Assembly: GCA_033391075.1 (NCBI GenBank)
Contig: JAWPMV010000001.1
Location: 2,294,001-2,358,000, forward strand
Direction: 5' to 3'
DNA length: 64,000 bases
Source of the DNA: Bacteroidia bacterium
Lineage (GTDB): Bacteria; Bacteroidota; Bacteroidia; J057
Of this stretch, positions 34,200-44,321 are shown one piece after another. Every line of letters starts with the position of its first letter. The first letter of the stretch is position 1. The notes beneath the pieces are model-generated. The model saw nothing but the letters and a program-made list of their open reading frames with translations, was not told the DNA's origin and did no database searches. The translations under genes were made by a program, and so were the position numbers.

Positions 34200-35330
34200 A
34201 TGAAAATTAAAAATATTCTCATTCTATTTTTGTTTGTCTCTTTTGCATGCGAGGCTGAAAATCCCCCAGAACCTCCCATTCCAGATCCCCAGGACCCTTT
34301 TGAAGTAGAAGCTTTCCTTCCCGACAGAAGGCTTGATAAGTATGTCATTTCAGATAAGTTGATTTATCTGGGGATAAAAGACCGTCCGAATAGAAACTAT
34401 ATCGAAGTCTTTGATATCGAATCTGAGCAGTTGATAAAAGAGATTAGTTACGATCCTCCTTTTCATAGATTTTTAGGAAAATATCAGGACACTTTGTACA
34501 TCAGTGGGCATAGTTGGCAAGCCAATGGAAAGTTAAAGGCTTCCCTCATTCTTCTTGATTTGGAAGGACAGTTACTTGCTGAATACTCTTCTGATAATTC
34601 CTGCCTTCCTCCAGGTTATGAATTTGGGGATGCCCGGGCGATTGATGAAAAAGGAAATCTGTGGTTTGATTTGGAAGATTATGATGCGCTTTCCGGCAAT
34701 CCCCCGATTGGTCCCGAATTGGGCCTACTTCGTTTCCATCCTCAGACCAATACTTGCACTTATTGGAATATTGATAATAGCAATATCCCCGCTAACCATA
34801 TATTGGAAATCCTGCCTGATAAGGACATGATTTATCTGACAAGCAGAGGAGAAAATGACAGCTTACATAGCTTGTCGAGTTTTGATTTGCAAAATTTCAC
34901 GCTCATAAGGCAAGCTAGTCCGGATTATCCTTCGATTGAAGATTTACAACTTGGCTCAGATGGATTTTCTTACTATTCACAAAGAGGAGCTTTTGATCAA
35001 CAGTTGATCCGAGCAGATGGAAGTGAGATTCAAACCGCTTTGTCTGCTGAATACAAGCAAAGATCCATGAGATACTGGCAAGATCCCTCAGGGCAGCTTA
35101 GCTATGTTTTTGGTACAGCAGAATTTGATTTTCCTGATGGATCATCTTCAGTTACTTTCCCCTTTTTTAGTAAGAATGGCGAGGTGCTCATCGACTACAG
35201 AACGGAATTTCAAGCCTTTACAGGAGGACTAAATGGTGAGATGCATGAGTTCCCTGGCCAAACAAACCAAAGATGGATTATTGGAGGGAATTTTGATGGA
35301 CTTATTTTGAAATTGACCTTCAATGAATAG
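34200..35330 (+). CDS. Unknown lipoprotein, probable beta-propeller
   Basis: A 376-residue lipoprotein: signal MKIKNILILFLFVSFAC (Cys17), then a Pro-rich linker (PPEPPIPDPQDP). The rest is built of repeated four-strand units such as KLIYLGIKD, DTLYISGHSW, GNLWFDLED, DMIYLTSRGE and GFSYYSQRG, suggesting a beta-propeller. The ATG at 34200 opens the signal peptide. No enzyme signature is seen. It lies beside the AraC regulator and upstream of the HTCS, so it may be a surface binding or sensory protein; this is inference. Confidence 0.78.
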   Translation: MKIKNILILFLFVSFACEAENPPEPPIPDPQDPFEVEAFLPDRRLDKYVISDKLIYLGIKDRPNRNYIEVFDIESEQLIKEISYDPPFHRFLGKYQDTLYISGHSWQANGKLKASLILLDLEGQLLAEYSSDNSCLPPGYEFGDARAIDEKGNLWFDLEDYDALSGNPPIGPELGLLRFHPQTNTCTYWNIDNSNIPANHILEILPDKDMIYLTSRGENDSLHSLSSFDLQNFTLIRQASPDYPSIEDLQLGSDGFSYYSQRGAFDQQLIRADGSEIQTALSAEYKQRSMRYWQDPSGQLSYVFGTAEFDFPDGSSSVTFPFFSKNGEVLIDYRTEFQAFTGGLNGEMHEFPGQTNQRWIIGGNFDGLILKLTFNE

Positions 35331-35480
35331 GAGATATCCTTTTTCTCTTGATAACATCCAGCTTTCAGATCAATAAATCTCCCAATGGAATCGCAGTTTT
35401 TGGCTAAATAGTAAGGACCCTGATTGAACAAGATAAAGCTAAAGGAATGTAAGTCGATGGAATCCAAGACTTGGCCTCCT

Positions 35481-35831
35481 TCAACAAATCGCCCAATAAT
35501 TGGCCGCAAGATTTCTTCGCCTTTTCACTCCATATCCAGTATACATCGTAGTTTTTCCTTTCATCCAGGACATCTTATAAGCATTTTCCTTAAGCTCTTT
35601 GATTATTAGATGTCCAGAAAATATCTCTTGGTCATTCCTGCAGATTATAACCTCATACTTGCCTGCCAGGCTCTTGCGATTTCGTTTTAACGGTGTAGCG
35701 ATCTCTATGCCTAAGGTCCCGTCAGAAGTACCAGGAGGATGAGCCTTGTCACTAGCGACTGTCCATTTTCCATGTAGGCTTCCGTTGCGCTTTATCTTAT
35801 ACAGGGCAACTCCAATTGCTGTTGTTTGCAT
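35481..35831 (-). CDS. Small hypothetical cytoplasmic protein
   Basis: A 116-residue product without signal peptide or membrane helix. It is predicted to be mostly beta strands with Gly-rich turns (GVALYKIKRNGSLHGKWT, LAGKYEVIICRN, MYTGYGVKRRRN). The strand-Gly pattern resembles small barrel proteins that I have seen only as hypotheticals. Function unknown. It is isolated, with 150 bp downstream and 270 bp upstream of non-coding sequence. Confidence 0.6.
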   Translation of the reverse strand: MQTTAIGVALYKIKRNGSLHGKWTVASDKAHPPGTSDGTLGIEIATPLKRNRKSLAGKYEVIICRNDQEIFSGHLIIKELKENAYKMSWMKGKTTMYTGYGVKRRRNLAANYWAIC

Positions 35832-36101
35832 TTTTTATTATTAAAGGATTGTGTGTTTATAATAAGGTAAGCTTTAATTATATGCCTTCATAAGGCATCA
35901 AGGAAAATTTTCTGCTCTTGATTAGCGTAGGATGAAGATTAGCAGATGTATCTAATTTATGATTTTTCGCGAAGGCAGGTTTTAAAACTACATACGTCAT
36001 TCTGGAGGGATTAACTGTATCAAGATTTTTTTTCTTAGATTGCTTCTTATGAAGATGCCATATCTTCCATTGACCTTTTGAATAGCGCCTTGTTGACGTA
36101 T

Positions 36102-39100
36102 ATGAAACTCAGTAAAAGTTTTTGGGCTTTATTTTTACTACTGCTACCGCTTTTTCTGAAAGCCCAAAAAGTCAATTTCCAATTTTATACCACTGAGGAC
36201 GGCCTTACCGGCAATTCTTCCAATTCCTTCATGCAAGACTGGAAAGGCTTTCTCTGGCTGATCAATGATAGCAAATTACATCGATTTGACGGAAGGAAGT
36301 TTGAAATGCTATTGCCTCCTTCTGATTTGGAAGGGAGCGATGAACCCCTGATTGATGGAAAAATTATCCAGGATTCTCTGCTGGTAGCTTTGGGTAAAAA
36401 ACATCTCCTGATATTCAATATAGAAAAGGGGAAATGGAAATCCTGTCCTTTGCCCCCTTCAAACAATAGACTTCGCTTTTACAGTCTTCTGCCAGGCAAG
36501 GGCCAAAAGAAGCTTTTTCTTCTTGAGTTTTCAGAAGGCCTGGGACAATTTAACATTTGGTCTTTTTCAGGGGATAGACTTGGGGTTTCTCCTGTGCATG
36601 TAATTGAAAACCCTGATTTCGATACTCATATTATTGGTTCCGATGGAAGCGTTTATTTTCTAAACGCGAATTTAGAAGGAAAAGGAGGCAATCAGTTTGG
36701 AGTTTGGAGACCTAATAGAGATAGTATTAAAAAAAATCAGATTAAAGGACTGGCAAAGGAATCCTATATCAGGGATATCAGCCTTCAAAAAGATGGTTCT
36801 TTCCTGTTCAATGTTTTCTACCCTAATGAGGCTTCGGCAGCCGATTCCTTTGGCTACATTAAGTTTTATACCTGGAATCCTGTGACTGATGTTTTAAAAG
36901 AACATCCCATAAATCGCTCTATCCATTTTTCTGGTATTTATTTGTTCCGCTTTCTCGCCCTGAATAATGGAGATATTTGGATGTCGGGAAGAAATCGTCA
37001 GCTTTTCTGGTACGAGGCTGCGGAGGATTCACTTCACAATTTCACTCCTCAACTGCAGGAAGTTATTTCAAGCAATCTCGATATAAATGAACCTTACGCT
37101 GACCATAGCGGATCGATTTGGTTCGGTACACATCTGGGCTTTTTTAAAGCCGACCAACTTGAAACTCCTATCGTTAAATACTTTCATGCATCTTTAGATG
37201 TGTGTAAAGGGAATTGTAGTTTTCGAGGAATTGAAGAGGATTCTGTAGGAAATATAGTAGCACAGTTTTATCAAGGCCTGGTATATTTTAATCCAGCAAA
37301 AGCAAAGGACGCGCTTTTTTTCGATTATGAGTCATCCAATGTTCCCTTACCTTCGGATGTGGTTCGTTTTAAAAATAAACTTTGGTTACATAATGGTTGC
37401 CAACTTGATATTGAGCAGCGGAAAATTATTCCTATTCCAGGGGCTAAAGAAAATCATGTTTGGGAAGAAGGCCTATTTGCCAAAAGCTTGGAAAATCGCT
37501 TATGGTGGGTGCAGGCTAATGAATTACTTGTATTGAGCGAAGGAGAAGAAGGTTTTCGTTGGCAAAAAGTAAAAAGCTTTCCGAATCCTGATTTCGCGGC
37601 AAACGAAGCTTTTCATTTCGGCAAACAAAGTGGTATGCTATATATCGGCCGTGAAGGCAAACTCTTTCAATATGCCCCCTTAACGAAAGAGGAAAGATGG
37701 TTTGATTTTAAACAGATATATGGCAGGGAACTTCGTGTTCTGGCCATTGAAGAAGACAAGCAAAGAAATTTGTGGCTGGCTACCGATGCGGGATTGATGC
37801 ATTTTAATCCACATACAGAGGATGTAAAGCAATACACAAAACAAGAAGGCTTACCCCACGATTTTGTATGCGGTATGCTCACAGAAGGAGACTCCGCTTT
37901 ATGGCTCAGCACCAATCACGGCCTTTCCCGTTTTAGCAAAACCAGCGAATCTTTCATCAACTTTTATAAGGAAGATGGATTGACGGATAATGAATTTAAC
38001 CGTAAATCCTATTTCAAAGCCAAAGATGGGCGAATGTATTTTGGGGGCTTGAAAGGCATCAATGCTTTCTATCCGAATGAATTGCTCCGCAAATTTCAGC
38101 AACAAAGTGAGCAGGCCCAACTTTCTCTTGCCTCTTTTGAATATACTGATGAAAAGGAAGGGAAAACGCATCATCAGCTAAATTTCCCCGCAAAAGCTGA
38201 AATCGAAATTTACTATCACCACCGATCCTTTACCTTCGAATATACATTGACGGACTATCGAAATGCTTCTGAAGTAGCTTATAGTTATCGGATGAAAGGA
38301 TATGAAAATACCTGGTCCCTACCTTCAAAATTTAACTTTACCCGATTCAGCAGTTTACCTGTAGGTGAGTATGAGTTTGAAGTAAAGGCCAAAGACAGCC
38401 ATGGCATCTGGCATCCCAATCAACTAAGCGTAAAGGTCAAAGTTCATCCTCCCTGGTGGGCCAGCTGGTGGGCGTATATGATGTATGCCTTGCTTGTCTT
38501 GGGAATCTTGTATACCATTTACACTTTCCTTAGTAAACGCTGGGAACTCCAACAAAAATTGCGGGTAGAACAAGCCGAAGCTATCCGTCTTAAAAACCTG
38601 GATAGCTTTAAAAGTAAGTTGTATACCAACCTCACTCATGAATTCAGGACTCCCCTTACCGTCATTCTGGGCATGGCGGATCAAATCAAAAACCAGCCTG
38701 AAAAATACTTGGAAAAAGGAACAAATCTCATCAAGTCCAACGGGATGAACCTGCTTCGGCTAATCAATCAATTGCTAGATCTGTCAAAGCTGGAAGATAA
38801 ATCTTTCCAATTGCGCCTGGAGAATGGAGATTTTGTTTCCTACCTCCGCTACATCACGGAGTCTTTCCAAACCTTTGCAAATACCCAAAATATATCCCTT
38901 CGCTTTCAATCCCGGGAAGATGAATTGCTCATGGATTTTGATCCGGAGCAAATCAAACAGGTGATGACCAACCTGATTTCCAATGCCATTAAATTCACGC
39001 CTTCAGGTGGCGGAGTCCAGGTAGAACTAATGAAGCTAGATGAACTGGCTACTGCCCAGATCGTGGTAAGGGATAATGGGATAGGCATAGAAAAGAAAAA

Positions 39101-40157
39101 TATCCCCCATATTTTTGATCGTTTCTATCAGGTAGATGGCTCAATTACACGAGAAGGAGAAGGAAGTGGAATTGGGTTGACGCATACGCTCGAATTGGTC
39201 AAGTTGATGAATGGAACGATAGAGGTTTCCAGCGAGCCGGACCAGGGAACTTCTTTCATTATCCTGTTTCCAATTCAGGATCGTTTGGAATACAATCCGA
39301 ACCTGATTCAGAAAGAATTGCGCTCAAAAGTTGATTCGCAAAAAGCTATACATACAGAATTAAACATAGCTGATCCTGTTCCTGATGCTAGTTCTCACCC
39401 TTCGATTTTAATTATTGAGGATAATGTAGATGTAGTTGATTACCTGAAAGCTTGTTTGGAAGATCAATTTCAGCTGTCTGTCGCCTTTAATGGCAGGATA
39501 GGAATCGAGAAAGCCCTGGAGGAAATTCCCGATCTGATTGTAAGTGATGTAATGATGCCGGAAAAGGATGGTTATGAAGTATGCGACAAATTAAAAAATG
39601 ATATAAGAACCAGCCATATCCCGATTATCCTTTTGACCGCCAAAGCAGATATTTCTTCCAAGATTTCAGGATTACGCAGAGGTGCAGACGCCTACCTTGC
39701 CAAGCCTTTCATAAAAGAAGAGCTCATTGTTCGACTTGAGCAACTTATTGAGCGTCAAGAGCGGATGATCCGACATTTTAGTGCTCAGGTACCTCTTTCA
39801 TCAAAGACTTTCGGAAATGGACTAAATGAAGCTATACAGCAGGAAGATCTGTTCATTCAAAAAGTCCGAAACATCATAGAAGAAAACTATGCAGATGAGG
39901 ATTTTGGTTTGCCACAGTTGTGCCGAAAAATTGGGATGAGTCGTTCTCAGCTATATCGCAAAATGAAAGCCCTCATTGATATCCCGCCCTCTGATTTTAT
40001 CCGTAATTACCGATTAGAACAGGCGAAACTATTACTGCAAACAAGTGAACTTACAGTTTCTGAAGTCGCCTGGAAAGTTGGATTTAAAGACCTTTCCCAT
40101 TTTTCCAAAGCCTATCAGGCAATGTTTGGGGTTCTGCCTAGTGCAACCAGCAAATAA
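36102..40157 (+). CDS. Hybrid two-component system sensor/regulator (HTCS)
   Basis: A 1351-residue one-protein signalling system. Signal peptide ending LKAQ; periplasmic two-component propeller repeats (about 25-670, e.g. GLPHDFVCGMLTEGDSALWLST); Y_Y_Y domain (about 700-780); one TM helix (about 792-812); histidine kinase with His846 (LTHEFRTPL) and ATPase boxes; receiver with phospho-acceptor Asp1149 (SDVMMPEKDG); C-terminal AraC-type DNA-binding domain (about 1245-1350). Such proteins usually sense oligosaccharides and switch on a neighbouring utilisation locus, but no SusC/SusD pair is in this window. ATG 36102 opens the signal peptide. Confidence 0.95.
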   Translation: MKLSKSFWALFLLLLPLFLKAQKVNFQFYTTEDGLTGNSSNSFMQDWKGFLWLINDSKLHRFDGRKFEMLLPPSDLEGSDEPLIDGKIIQDSLLVALGKKHLLIFNIEKGKWKSCPLPPSNNRLRFYSLLPGKGQKKLFLLEFSEGLGQFNIWSFSGDRLGVSPVHVIENPDFDTHIIGSDGSVYFLNANLEGKGGNQFGVWRPNRDSIKKNQIKGLAKESYIRDISLQKDGSFLFNVFYPNEASAADSFGYIKFYTWNPVTDVLKEHPINRSIHFSGIYLFRFLALNNGDIWMSGRNRQLFWYEAAEDSLHNFTPQLQEVISSNLDINEPYADHSGSIWFGTHLGFFKADQLETPIVKYFHASLDVCKGNCSFRGIEEDSVGNIVAQFYQGLVYFNPAKAKDALFFDYESSNVPLPSDVVRFKNKLWLHNGCQLDIEQRKIIPIPGAKENHVWEEGLFAKSLENRLWWVQANELLVLSEGEEGFRWQKVKSFPNPDFAANEAFHFGKQSGMLYIGREGKLFQYAPLTKEERWFDFKQIYGRELRVLAIEEDKQRNLWLATDAGLMHFNPHTEDVKQYTKQEGLPHDFVCGMLTEGDSALWLSTNHGLSRFSKTSESFINFYKEDGLTDNEFNRKSYFKAKDGRMYFGGLKGINAFYPNELLRKFQQQSEQAQLSLASFEYTDEKEGKTHHQLNFPAKAEIEIYYHHRSFTFEYTLTDYRNASEVAYSYRMKGYENTWSLPSKFNFTRFSSLPVGEYEFEVKAKDSHGIWHPNQLSVKVKVHPPWWASWWAYMMYALLVLGILYTIYTFLSKRWELQQKLRVEQAEAIRLKNLDSFKSKLYTNLTHEFRTPLTVILGMADQIKNQPEKYLEKGTNLIKSNGMNLLRLINQLLDLSKLEDKSFQLRLENGDFVSYLRYITESFQTFANTQNISLRFQSREDELLMDFDPEQIKQVMTNLISNAIKFTPSGGGVQVELMKLDELATAQIVVRDNGIGIEKKNIPHIFDRFYQVDGSITREGEGSGIGLTHTLELVKLMNGTIEVSSEPDQGTSFIILFPIQDRLEYNPNLIQKELRSKVDSQKAIHTELNIADPVPDASSHPSILIIEDNVDVVDYLKACLEDQFQLSVAFNGRIGIEKALEEIPDLIVSDVMMPEKDGYEVCDKLKNDIRTSHIPIILLTAKADISSKISGLRRGADAYLAKPFIKEELIVRLEQLIERQERMIRHFSAQVPLSSKTFGNGLNEAIQQEDLFIQKVRNIIEENYADEDFGLPQLCRKIGMSRSQLYRKMKALIDIPPSDFIRNYRLEQAKLLLQTSELTVSEVAWKVGFKDLSHFSKAYQAMFGVLPSATSK

Positions 40158-40370
40158 TTGATTGTCAAGTATTTGTTCGCTGATCACGAATTGCGAATGC
40201 AACGATTTGACTAATCATAATTCCCCAAACGCTACGAATTTTCGAACATTTGAATCCATTAGACAAAGGCTGATAGGGATTTTGATCCATATTGGGAACA
40301 TCGATTTTACTTTCTCCTTAGACTAGGTGAATAATTAAATCCCTTGTTTCCCTTACAGCATAAAGAAATC

Positions 40371-41351
40371 ATGAAGAAAATTCTCAAATGGATCAGCCTG
40401 GCATTGGTAACACTTGTTTTGGGACTATTCATTTTTATCCAAACGAGCTGGGACAAAAGCTATGATGCGCCTTATCCTAAAATTACAATCAGTATGGACT
40501 CGGCAGGTATTGCCAGAGGTAAATACCTGGTGTATGGACCCGGACATTGTGCTACTTGCCATGTGCCACTGGATCAAATGCAGGAGATAGATAAAGGAGT
40601 AGAAGCTCCCCTTATAGGAGGCTGGGAAATTTCAATCCCACCTGGAACCTTTAGAGCCCCTAATCTTACGCCTGATAAAGAGACAGGTATTGGAAACATG
40701 AGTGATGAAGAACTTGCCAGATCGCTAAGGCATCAGGTGGCTGCAGATGGAGGTCTGGTTTTTGGATTTATGCAATACCAGAATATGAGTGAAGAGGACC
40801 TTGGTGCCATAATTTCCTATTTGAGATCTACACCGGCTGTAAGCCATGAAGTGGCTCCTTCAGAGCTTTCATTTTTAGGCAAGGCTTTGATAGCCTTTGG
40901 TATGATCAAACCGGAAGGACCCAAGAAAGTTCCTCCTAAATCAGTTGAGAAAGGAATATCAATAGACTACGGAGCTTATATAGCCAATGATGTTGCCGCT
41001 TGTAAAGGTTGCCATACCAAAAGAGATATGTCGGGTGCCTTCATAGGCGAGGATTATGCAGGAGGTGAAGTTTTCCCGCAAGATGACATATTCAAGGGAT
41101 ATGGTTTCATTAGTCCCAATTTGACCTTTGATTCTGAGACAGGCCTAATGGCTAATTGGACAGAAGAACATTTTATTGAACGCTTTCGTGCTGGAAGGGT
41201 CCATAAAAATTCTCCCATGGCCTGGGGTTCCTATGCGAATATGGATGAGCTTGAGCTTAAAGCTGTGTATAAATACCTGAGATCTATAGAAGCGGTACAA
41301 AACCTGATTAGTAGATCCGTTTATGAGCCGGGCGAGAAAATGCCTGAATAG
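40371..41351 (+). CDS. Di-haem c-type cytochrome
   Basis: A 326-residue membrane-anchored cytochrome with an N-terminal TM/signal segment (about 6-24) and two haem c sites: Cys60-Ala-Thr-Cys63-His64 and Cys211-Lys-Gly-Cys214-His215. Each lies in a domain with the pattern RGKYL...CHTC and a final YLR strand, so the protein is a duplication of one cytochrome c unit. Candidate axial methionines occur in GFMQYQNMS and NSPMAWGSY. It probably passes electrons in the periplasm, similar to alcohol-dehydrogenase cytochromes. The ATG at 40371 is chosen. A cyclase gene follows after 37 nt. Confidence 0.88.
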   Translation: MKKILKWISLALVTLVLGLFIFIQTSWDKSYDAPYPKITISMDSAGIARGKYLVYGPGHCATCHVPLDQMQEIDKGVEAPLIGGWEISIPPGTFRAPNLTPDKETGIGNMSDEELARSLRHQVAADGGLVFGFMQYQNMSEEDLGAIISYLRSTPAVSHEVAPSELSFLGKALIAFGMIKPEGPKKVPPKSVEKGISIDYGAYIANDVAACKGCHTKRDMSGAFIGEDYAGGEVFPQDDIFKGYGFISPNLTFDSETGLMANWTEEHFIERFRAGRVHKNSPMAWGSYANMDELELKAVYKYLRSIEAVQNLISRSVYEPGEKMPE

Positions 41352-41388
41352 ATTATCCGTTCAATTTAAGGCTTAGCAACTTAATCCC

Positions 41389-42705
41389 ATGAATTTCTTA
41401 AATCTTCAGACTAAACAAACAACTGACTCACCTAGCACTGAGCAAATTATCAGGGAGGAACAGTTGCGGGGTGACAAATTGGCAAATAGGTTTCGATACC
41501 TATTGTTCATGCTCATGCTTCCTACCTATAGCCTGGCCGTTGTTGGGCAGACATGGATACTGGTCTTTAACGTTGGCATGTTATCAGCTTTCCTTCTGAT
41601 CACTATTTTACATAGCTGGGTGATTTTGAAAGGGAATGATTCGCAAAGAAACAGCATGAGTTATGTAGTGGTGATCTTTGATTTTCTGATGATATTTGGA
41701 TCCGGGGTGTACTATGCATACACATCTAGTCCTGATAATTTGACCATTTATTTCAAGATACCTGCGATATGGTTTTTTATTATCATCGGATCTATCGCGG
41801 CCCTCCAATTCCGTAAAGAGCATATTTTAATCTTGGGGGCTTTGACTTTCCTGGGAGTAGGGCTGATGTCCTACATTGGTTTGACAGGGAATGTGAGACT
41901 AACCAATGATTGGGTAGAATATGGATTGGGCGATGCGATCATTTTCCCCGCCTTCATAAGTTCCTTTATTTTGGTTATGCTCTCCTTTTTCCTGACGATT
42001 TGGTACATCATTAAAAGGGTCCAGAGGATGACTCAGAAAATTGCGAATCTTGAGGTGCAAAAGAGCTCTTTGAGTCGATATTTCCCGCGTGCTATCGCAG
42101 AAGAAATCATTAAAGATCCAGAGAAGCTTAATCGGGGCCAACGCCTTAGGGCTGCGGTGCTGTATTGTGATATTCGTGATTTTACGAGGAAATCAGAGCT
42201 TCTTTCGACGGAAGAATTGGTGGAACATCTTTCCGAATTCAGGAAAATAATGGTCGATGAGATTTTTCGGAATAATGGTACGGTAGAAAAATTTATAGGA
42301 GATGCAATTATGGCAGTTTTTGGTGCGCCTACTCCTTCGAAGCACGCACAGCAAGATTCATTAAATGCACTAATTGCTGCCAAAGGCATGCTGGAAAGAA
42401 TTAATCAATTCAATCATAACAGGCAACTTGAGGGGGAGGACAGATGGGAGATTGGCATTGGTTTGCATATCGGGCAGGTGTTTGTGGGCAATATTGGACA
42501 TGAATCAACCTTTGAGTATTCGGTAATCGGAGATGCAGTAAATACCGCAGCCCGGATTGAAGGACTTTGCAAACCCCTTAATGCAAAGCTCTTGATTTCA
42601 GATGAGGTATATCATGAATTTGAGGAAGAACCCCAGGTATTACGGACCGGGGATTACGAGCTAAAAGGCAAGGCAAAGGCCTTAAAGATTCATCAATTGA
42701 TATGA
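41389..42705 (+). CDS. Membrane class III adenylate cyclase
   Basis: A 438-residue protein with six hydrophobic helices (about 33-215) and a C-terminal class III cyclase domain (about 250-435). Metal-binding Asp261 (LYCDIRDF) and Asp305 (FIGDAIMAVFG), base-selecting Lys301 and Asp382 (VIGDAVNTAARIE), and catalytic Asn385 and Arg389 are all present, which points to ATP as substrate and cAMP as product. A short helical linker near 220-240 (NLEVQKSSLSRYF) is typical. Possibly co-transcribed with the cytochrome. A Crp/Fnr-type gene is at 48577, but a link is only inference. Confidence 0.93.
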   Translation: MNFLNLQTKQTTDSPSTEQIIREEQLRGDKLANRFRYLLFMLMLPTYSLAVVGQTWILVFNVGMLSAFLLITILHSWVILKGNDSQRNSMSYVVVIFDFLMIFGSGVYYAYTSSPDNLTIYFKIPAIWFFIIIGSIAALQFRKEHILILGALTFLGVGLMSYIGLTGNVRLTNDWVEYGLGDAIIFPAFISSFILVMLSFFLTIWYIIKRVQRMTQKIANLEVQKSSLSRYFPRAIAEEIIKDPEKLNRGQRLRAAVLYCDIRDFTRKSELLSTEELVEHLSEFRKIMVDEIFRNNGTVEKFIGDAIMAVFGAPTPSKHAQQDSLNALIAAKGMLERINQFNHNRQLEGEDRWEIGIGLHIGQVFVGNIGHESTFEYSVIGDAVNTAARIEGLCKPLNAKLLISDEVYHEFEEEPQVLRTGDYELKGKAKALKIHQLI

Positions 42706-42901
42706 GTAAAATAGAAAGCTTTTGAAAATTTCCTGATTTCATCCAGGCGCTTATTTATAAAAAGTATGCGAGAGGAATCCACAGGATTTGGTTCCACATA
42801 AATTTCAGGAAAAAGTGGATAGCTTGCTGAAGGATGGCATAACAAAAGATTGGACGGATGAGGAAATAAGAGGGAGATGAGGGTTATGTAGACCCTATAC
42901 T

Positions 42902-43612
42902 TTATTCCCCTTTTTTATCAAATTTATCGAAACAAATATCAAGAGAATTCCCATTTTTATGTATGCAGGCGCAAAAATCCAGACAAGGAGTGTCATCTTC
43001 ATTTTTACATTGGTTCCTACAATCAGAAAGGGTATTTCTAGGCATAATGTCATAGAATATCCTCGTATGAAAGGCCACAAAAATGACGATCGCAACAACT
43101 CCTGCAAAAAACCTGCTGGGAAATTTATTTGTCAATTCATCTGCTTGAGGTAATACAGAATTGGAAGGGCTTTGCTTGAAGGGGAAAATACCTTTGAATT
43201 TGTGGTAGTCCCAGGCTAATAGATACAATACAGCCAATACCATCAAAGGGGAAGTGATTTGAGACCCGTCAAACCTGACTGCAAAAGATAAAATGCAAAT
43301 GTTGAGAATTATGGGCAAATAAATGAATGCTCCGAGGGTTACGGTTCTGGGGATCAGCAAAAGGACAGCTGCCAAGACCTGGAGAAGACCCACAAAGGTG
43401 TAATAATAGCCGGTATGGTAAAAGGCCTCCAAAAAATTGCCCATGGGATGATTCACTGCCAGAACCGTAAATCTTTCTCCCAAAACTTTCTGCATGCCTG
43501 AGGGAATGAAGCCAGCCGCTAAACTTATCCGGCAAAAGATGGCAAAATAAGCATGCCACTTGTTCTGCCTGACTTTGAAATGCAAGCGGTCAAGCTTTTC
43601 AGCTACCTTCAT
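42902..43612 (-). CDS. DoxX-like membrane protein with cysteine-rich C-terminal tail
   Basis: A 236-residue protein with about five hydrophobic segments. Segments 1-4 (about 20-145) follow the DoxX-like pattern (AAGFIPSGMQKVLGERF, LLQVLAAVLLLIPR). After a last helix (about 168-185), the final 45 residues hold six cysteines spaced C-x3-C-x7-C-x3-C-x-C-x10-C, i.e. a twin CX3C arrangement, probably on the outer side of the membrane. Likely co-transcribed with the membrane protein upstream (28-nt gap). The role of the cysteine tail is unknown. Confidence 0.75.
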   Translation of the reverse strand: MKVAEKLDRLHFKVRQNKWHAYFAIFCRISLAAGFIPSGMQKVLGERFTVLAVNHPMGNFLEAFYHTGYYYTFVGLLQVLAAVLLLIPRTVTLGAFIYLPIILNICILSFAVRFDGSQITSPLMVLAVLYLLAWDYHKFKGIFPFKQSPSNSVLPQADELTNKFPSRFFAGVVAIVIFVAFHTRIFYDIMPRNTLSDCRNQCKNEDDTPCLDFCACIHKNGNSLDICFDKFDKKGE

Positions 43613-43640
43613 ATGGGGATAAGTTTAGGGGCTAATTTTC

Positions 43641-44186
43641 CTAATTATTAACTGCCTGCCGAAATAGAAAACCAGAAAGCACAAACAAAGACGCAAAAAA
43701 TCCACTCATGATAAATATGCCCAATACGCTAGGCGACCAGGAAGTTTCAGGAGGAGACCAGATGAAATAAGCCGCTACGGGAACCAGCATTTGAACGGCT
43801 GCAGCAATAAATAAGGTTATGGACATGCCTCGAGCCTTAAAACGAGAAATGATTGCTCCAATTAATCCAACTACAAATACTGCCCCATATAATAAGTTTG
43901 CATCCTGTCCCTCATTTCCAATGATTCCTACTGCTGCATTTACCCAAAAAAGCAGGAAGGCTCCCAACAGCCCAATAGCAAATGCTGCTTTGTAAACCGT
44001 ATTCTCAGATCGCTGGGCGATAAATTCATATAAGAGCCCCAGCCCTAAAAGGACAGCGCCCATGATGAGGAAGTCTCCCAATTGCCAGTTGACCTCTTCG
44101 GTAAATTGCATGGCAATCAAGGGGATCGATAGAAGGCCTCCAATTCCGGCCAGCATCCATAAGATTCTTTTCCTTTGTACTAGCAT
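43641..44186 (-). CDS. Hypothetical integral membrane protein (five to six TM helices)
   Basis: A 181-residue very hydrophobic protein with helices at about 10-26, 38-56, 65-88, 98-112, 119-140 and 152-175. No catalytic motif is seen. Similar proteins are usually left as uncharacterised membrane proteins of Bacteroidota. It probably heads a short operon with the DoxX-like gene. Confidence 0.75.
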   Translation of the reverse strand: MLVQRKRILWMLAGIGGLLSIPLIAMQFTEEVNWQLGDFLIMGAVLLGLGLLYEFIAQRSENTVYKAAFAIGLLGAFLLFWVNAAVGIIGNEGQDANLLYGAVFVVGLIGAIISRFKARGMSITLFIAAAVQMLVPVAAYFIWSPPETSWSPSVLGIFIMSGFFASLFVLSGFLFRQAVNN

Positions 44187-44321
44187 ATGTGTATAAATTT
44201 AGTACTCAAATTCTGTGATAAAAAGTACTTTGTATTGCAAAGTTAAAAGAATATTCCTTAAATCCAAGCAAGCTCTCTTGGAAGTATCTATCTGAGATGA
44301 AAGAATTTAGGGGGTAAATGC

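Noticed and set aside
34163-34348. Minus-strand Gly/Ser-rich frame over the lipoprotein signal region
   Set aside because: It is the antisense image of the Pro-rich linker of the lipoprotein.
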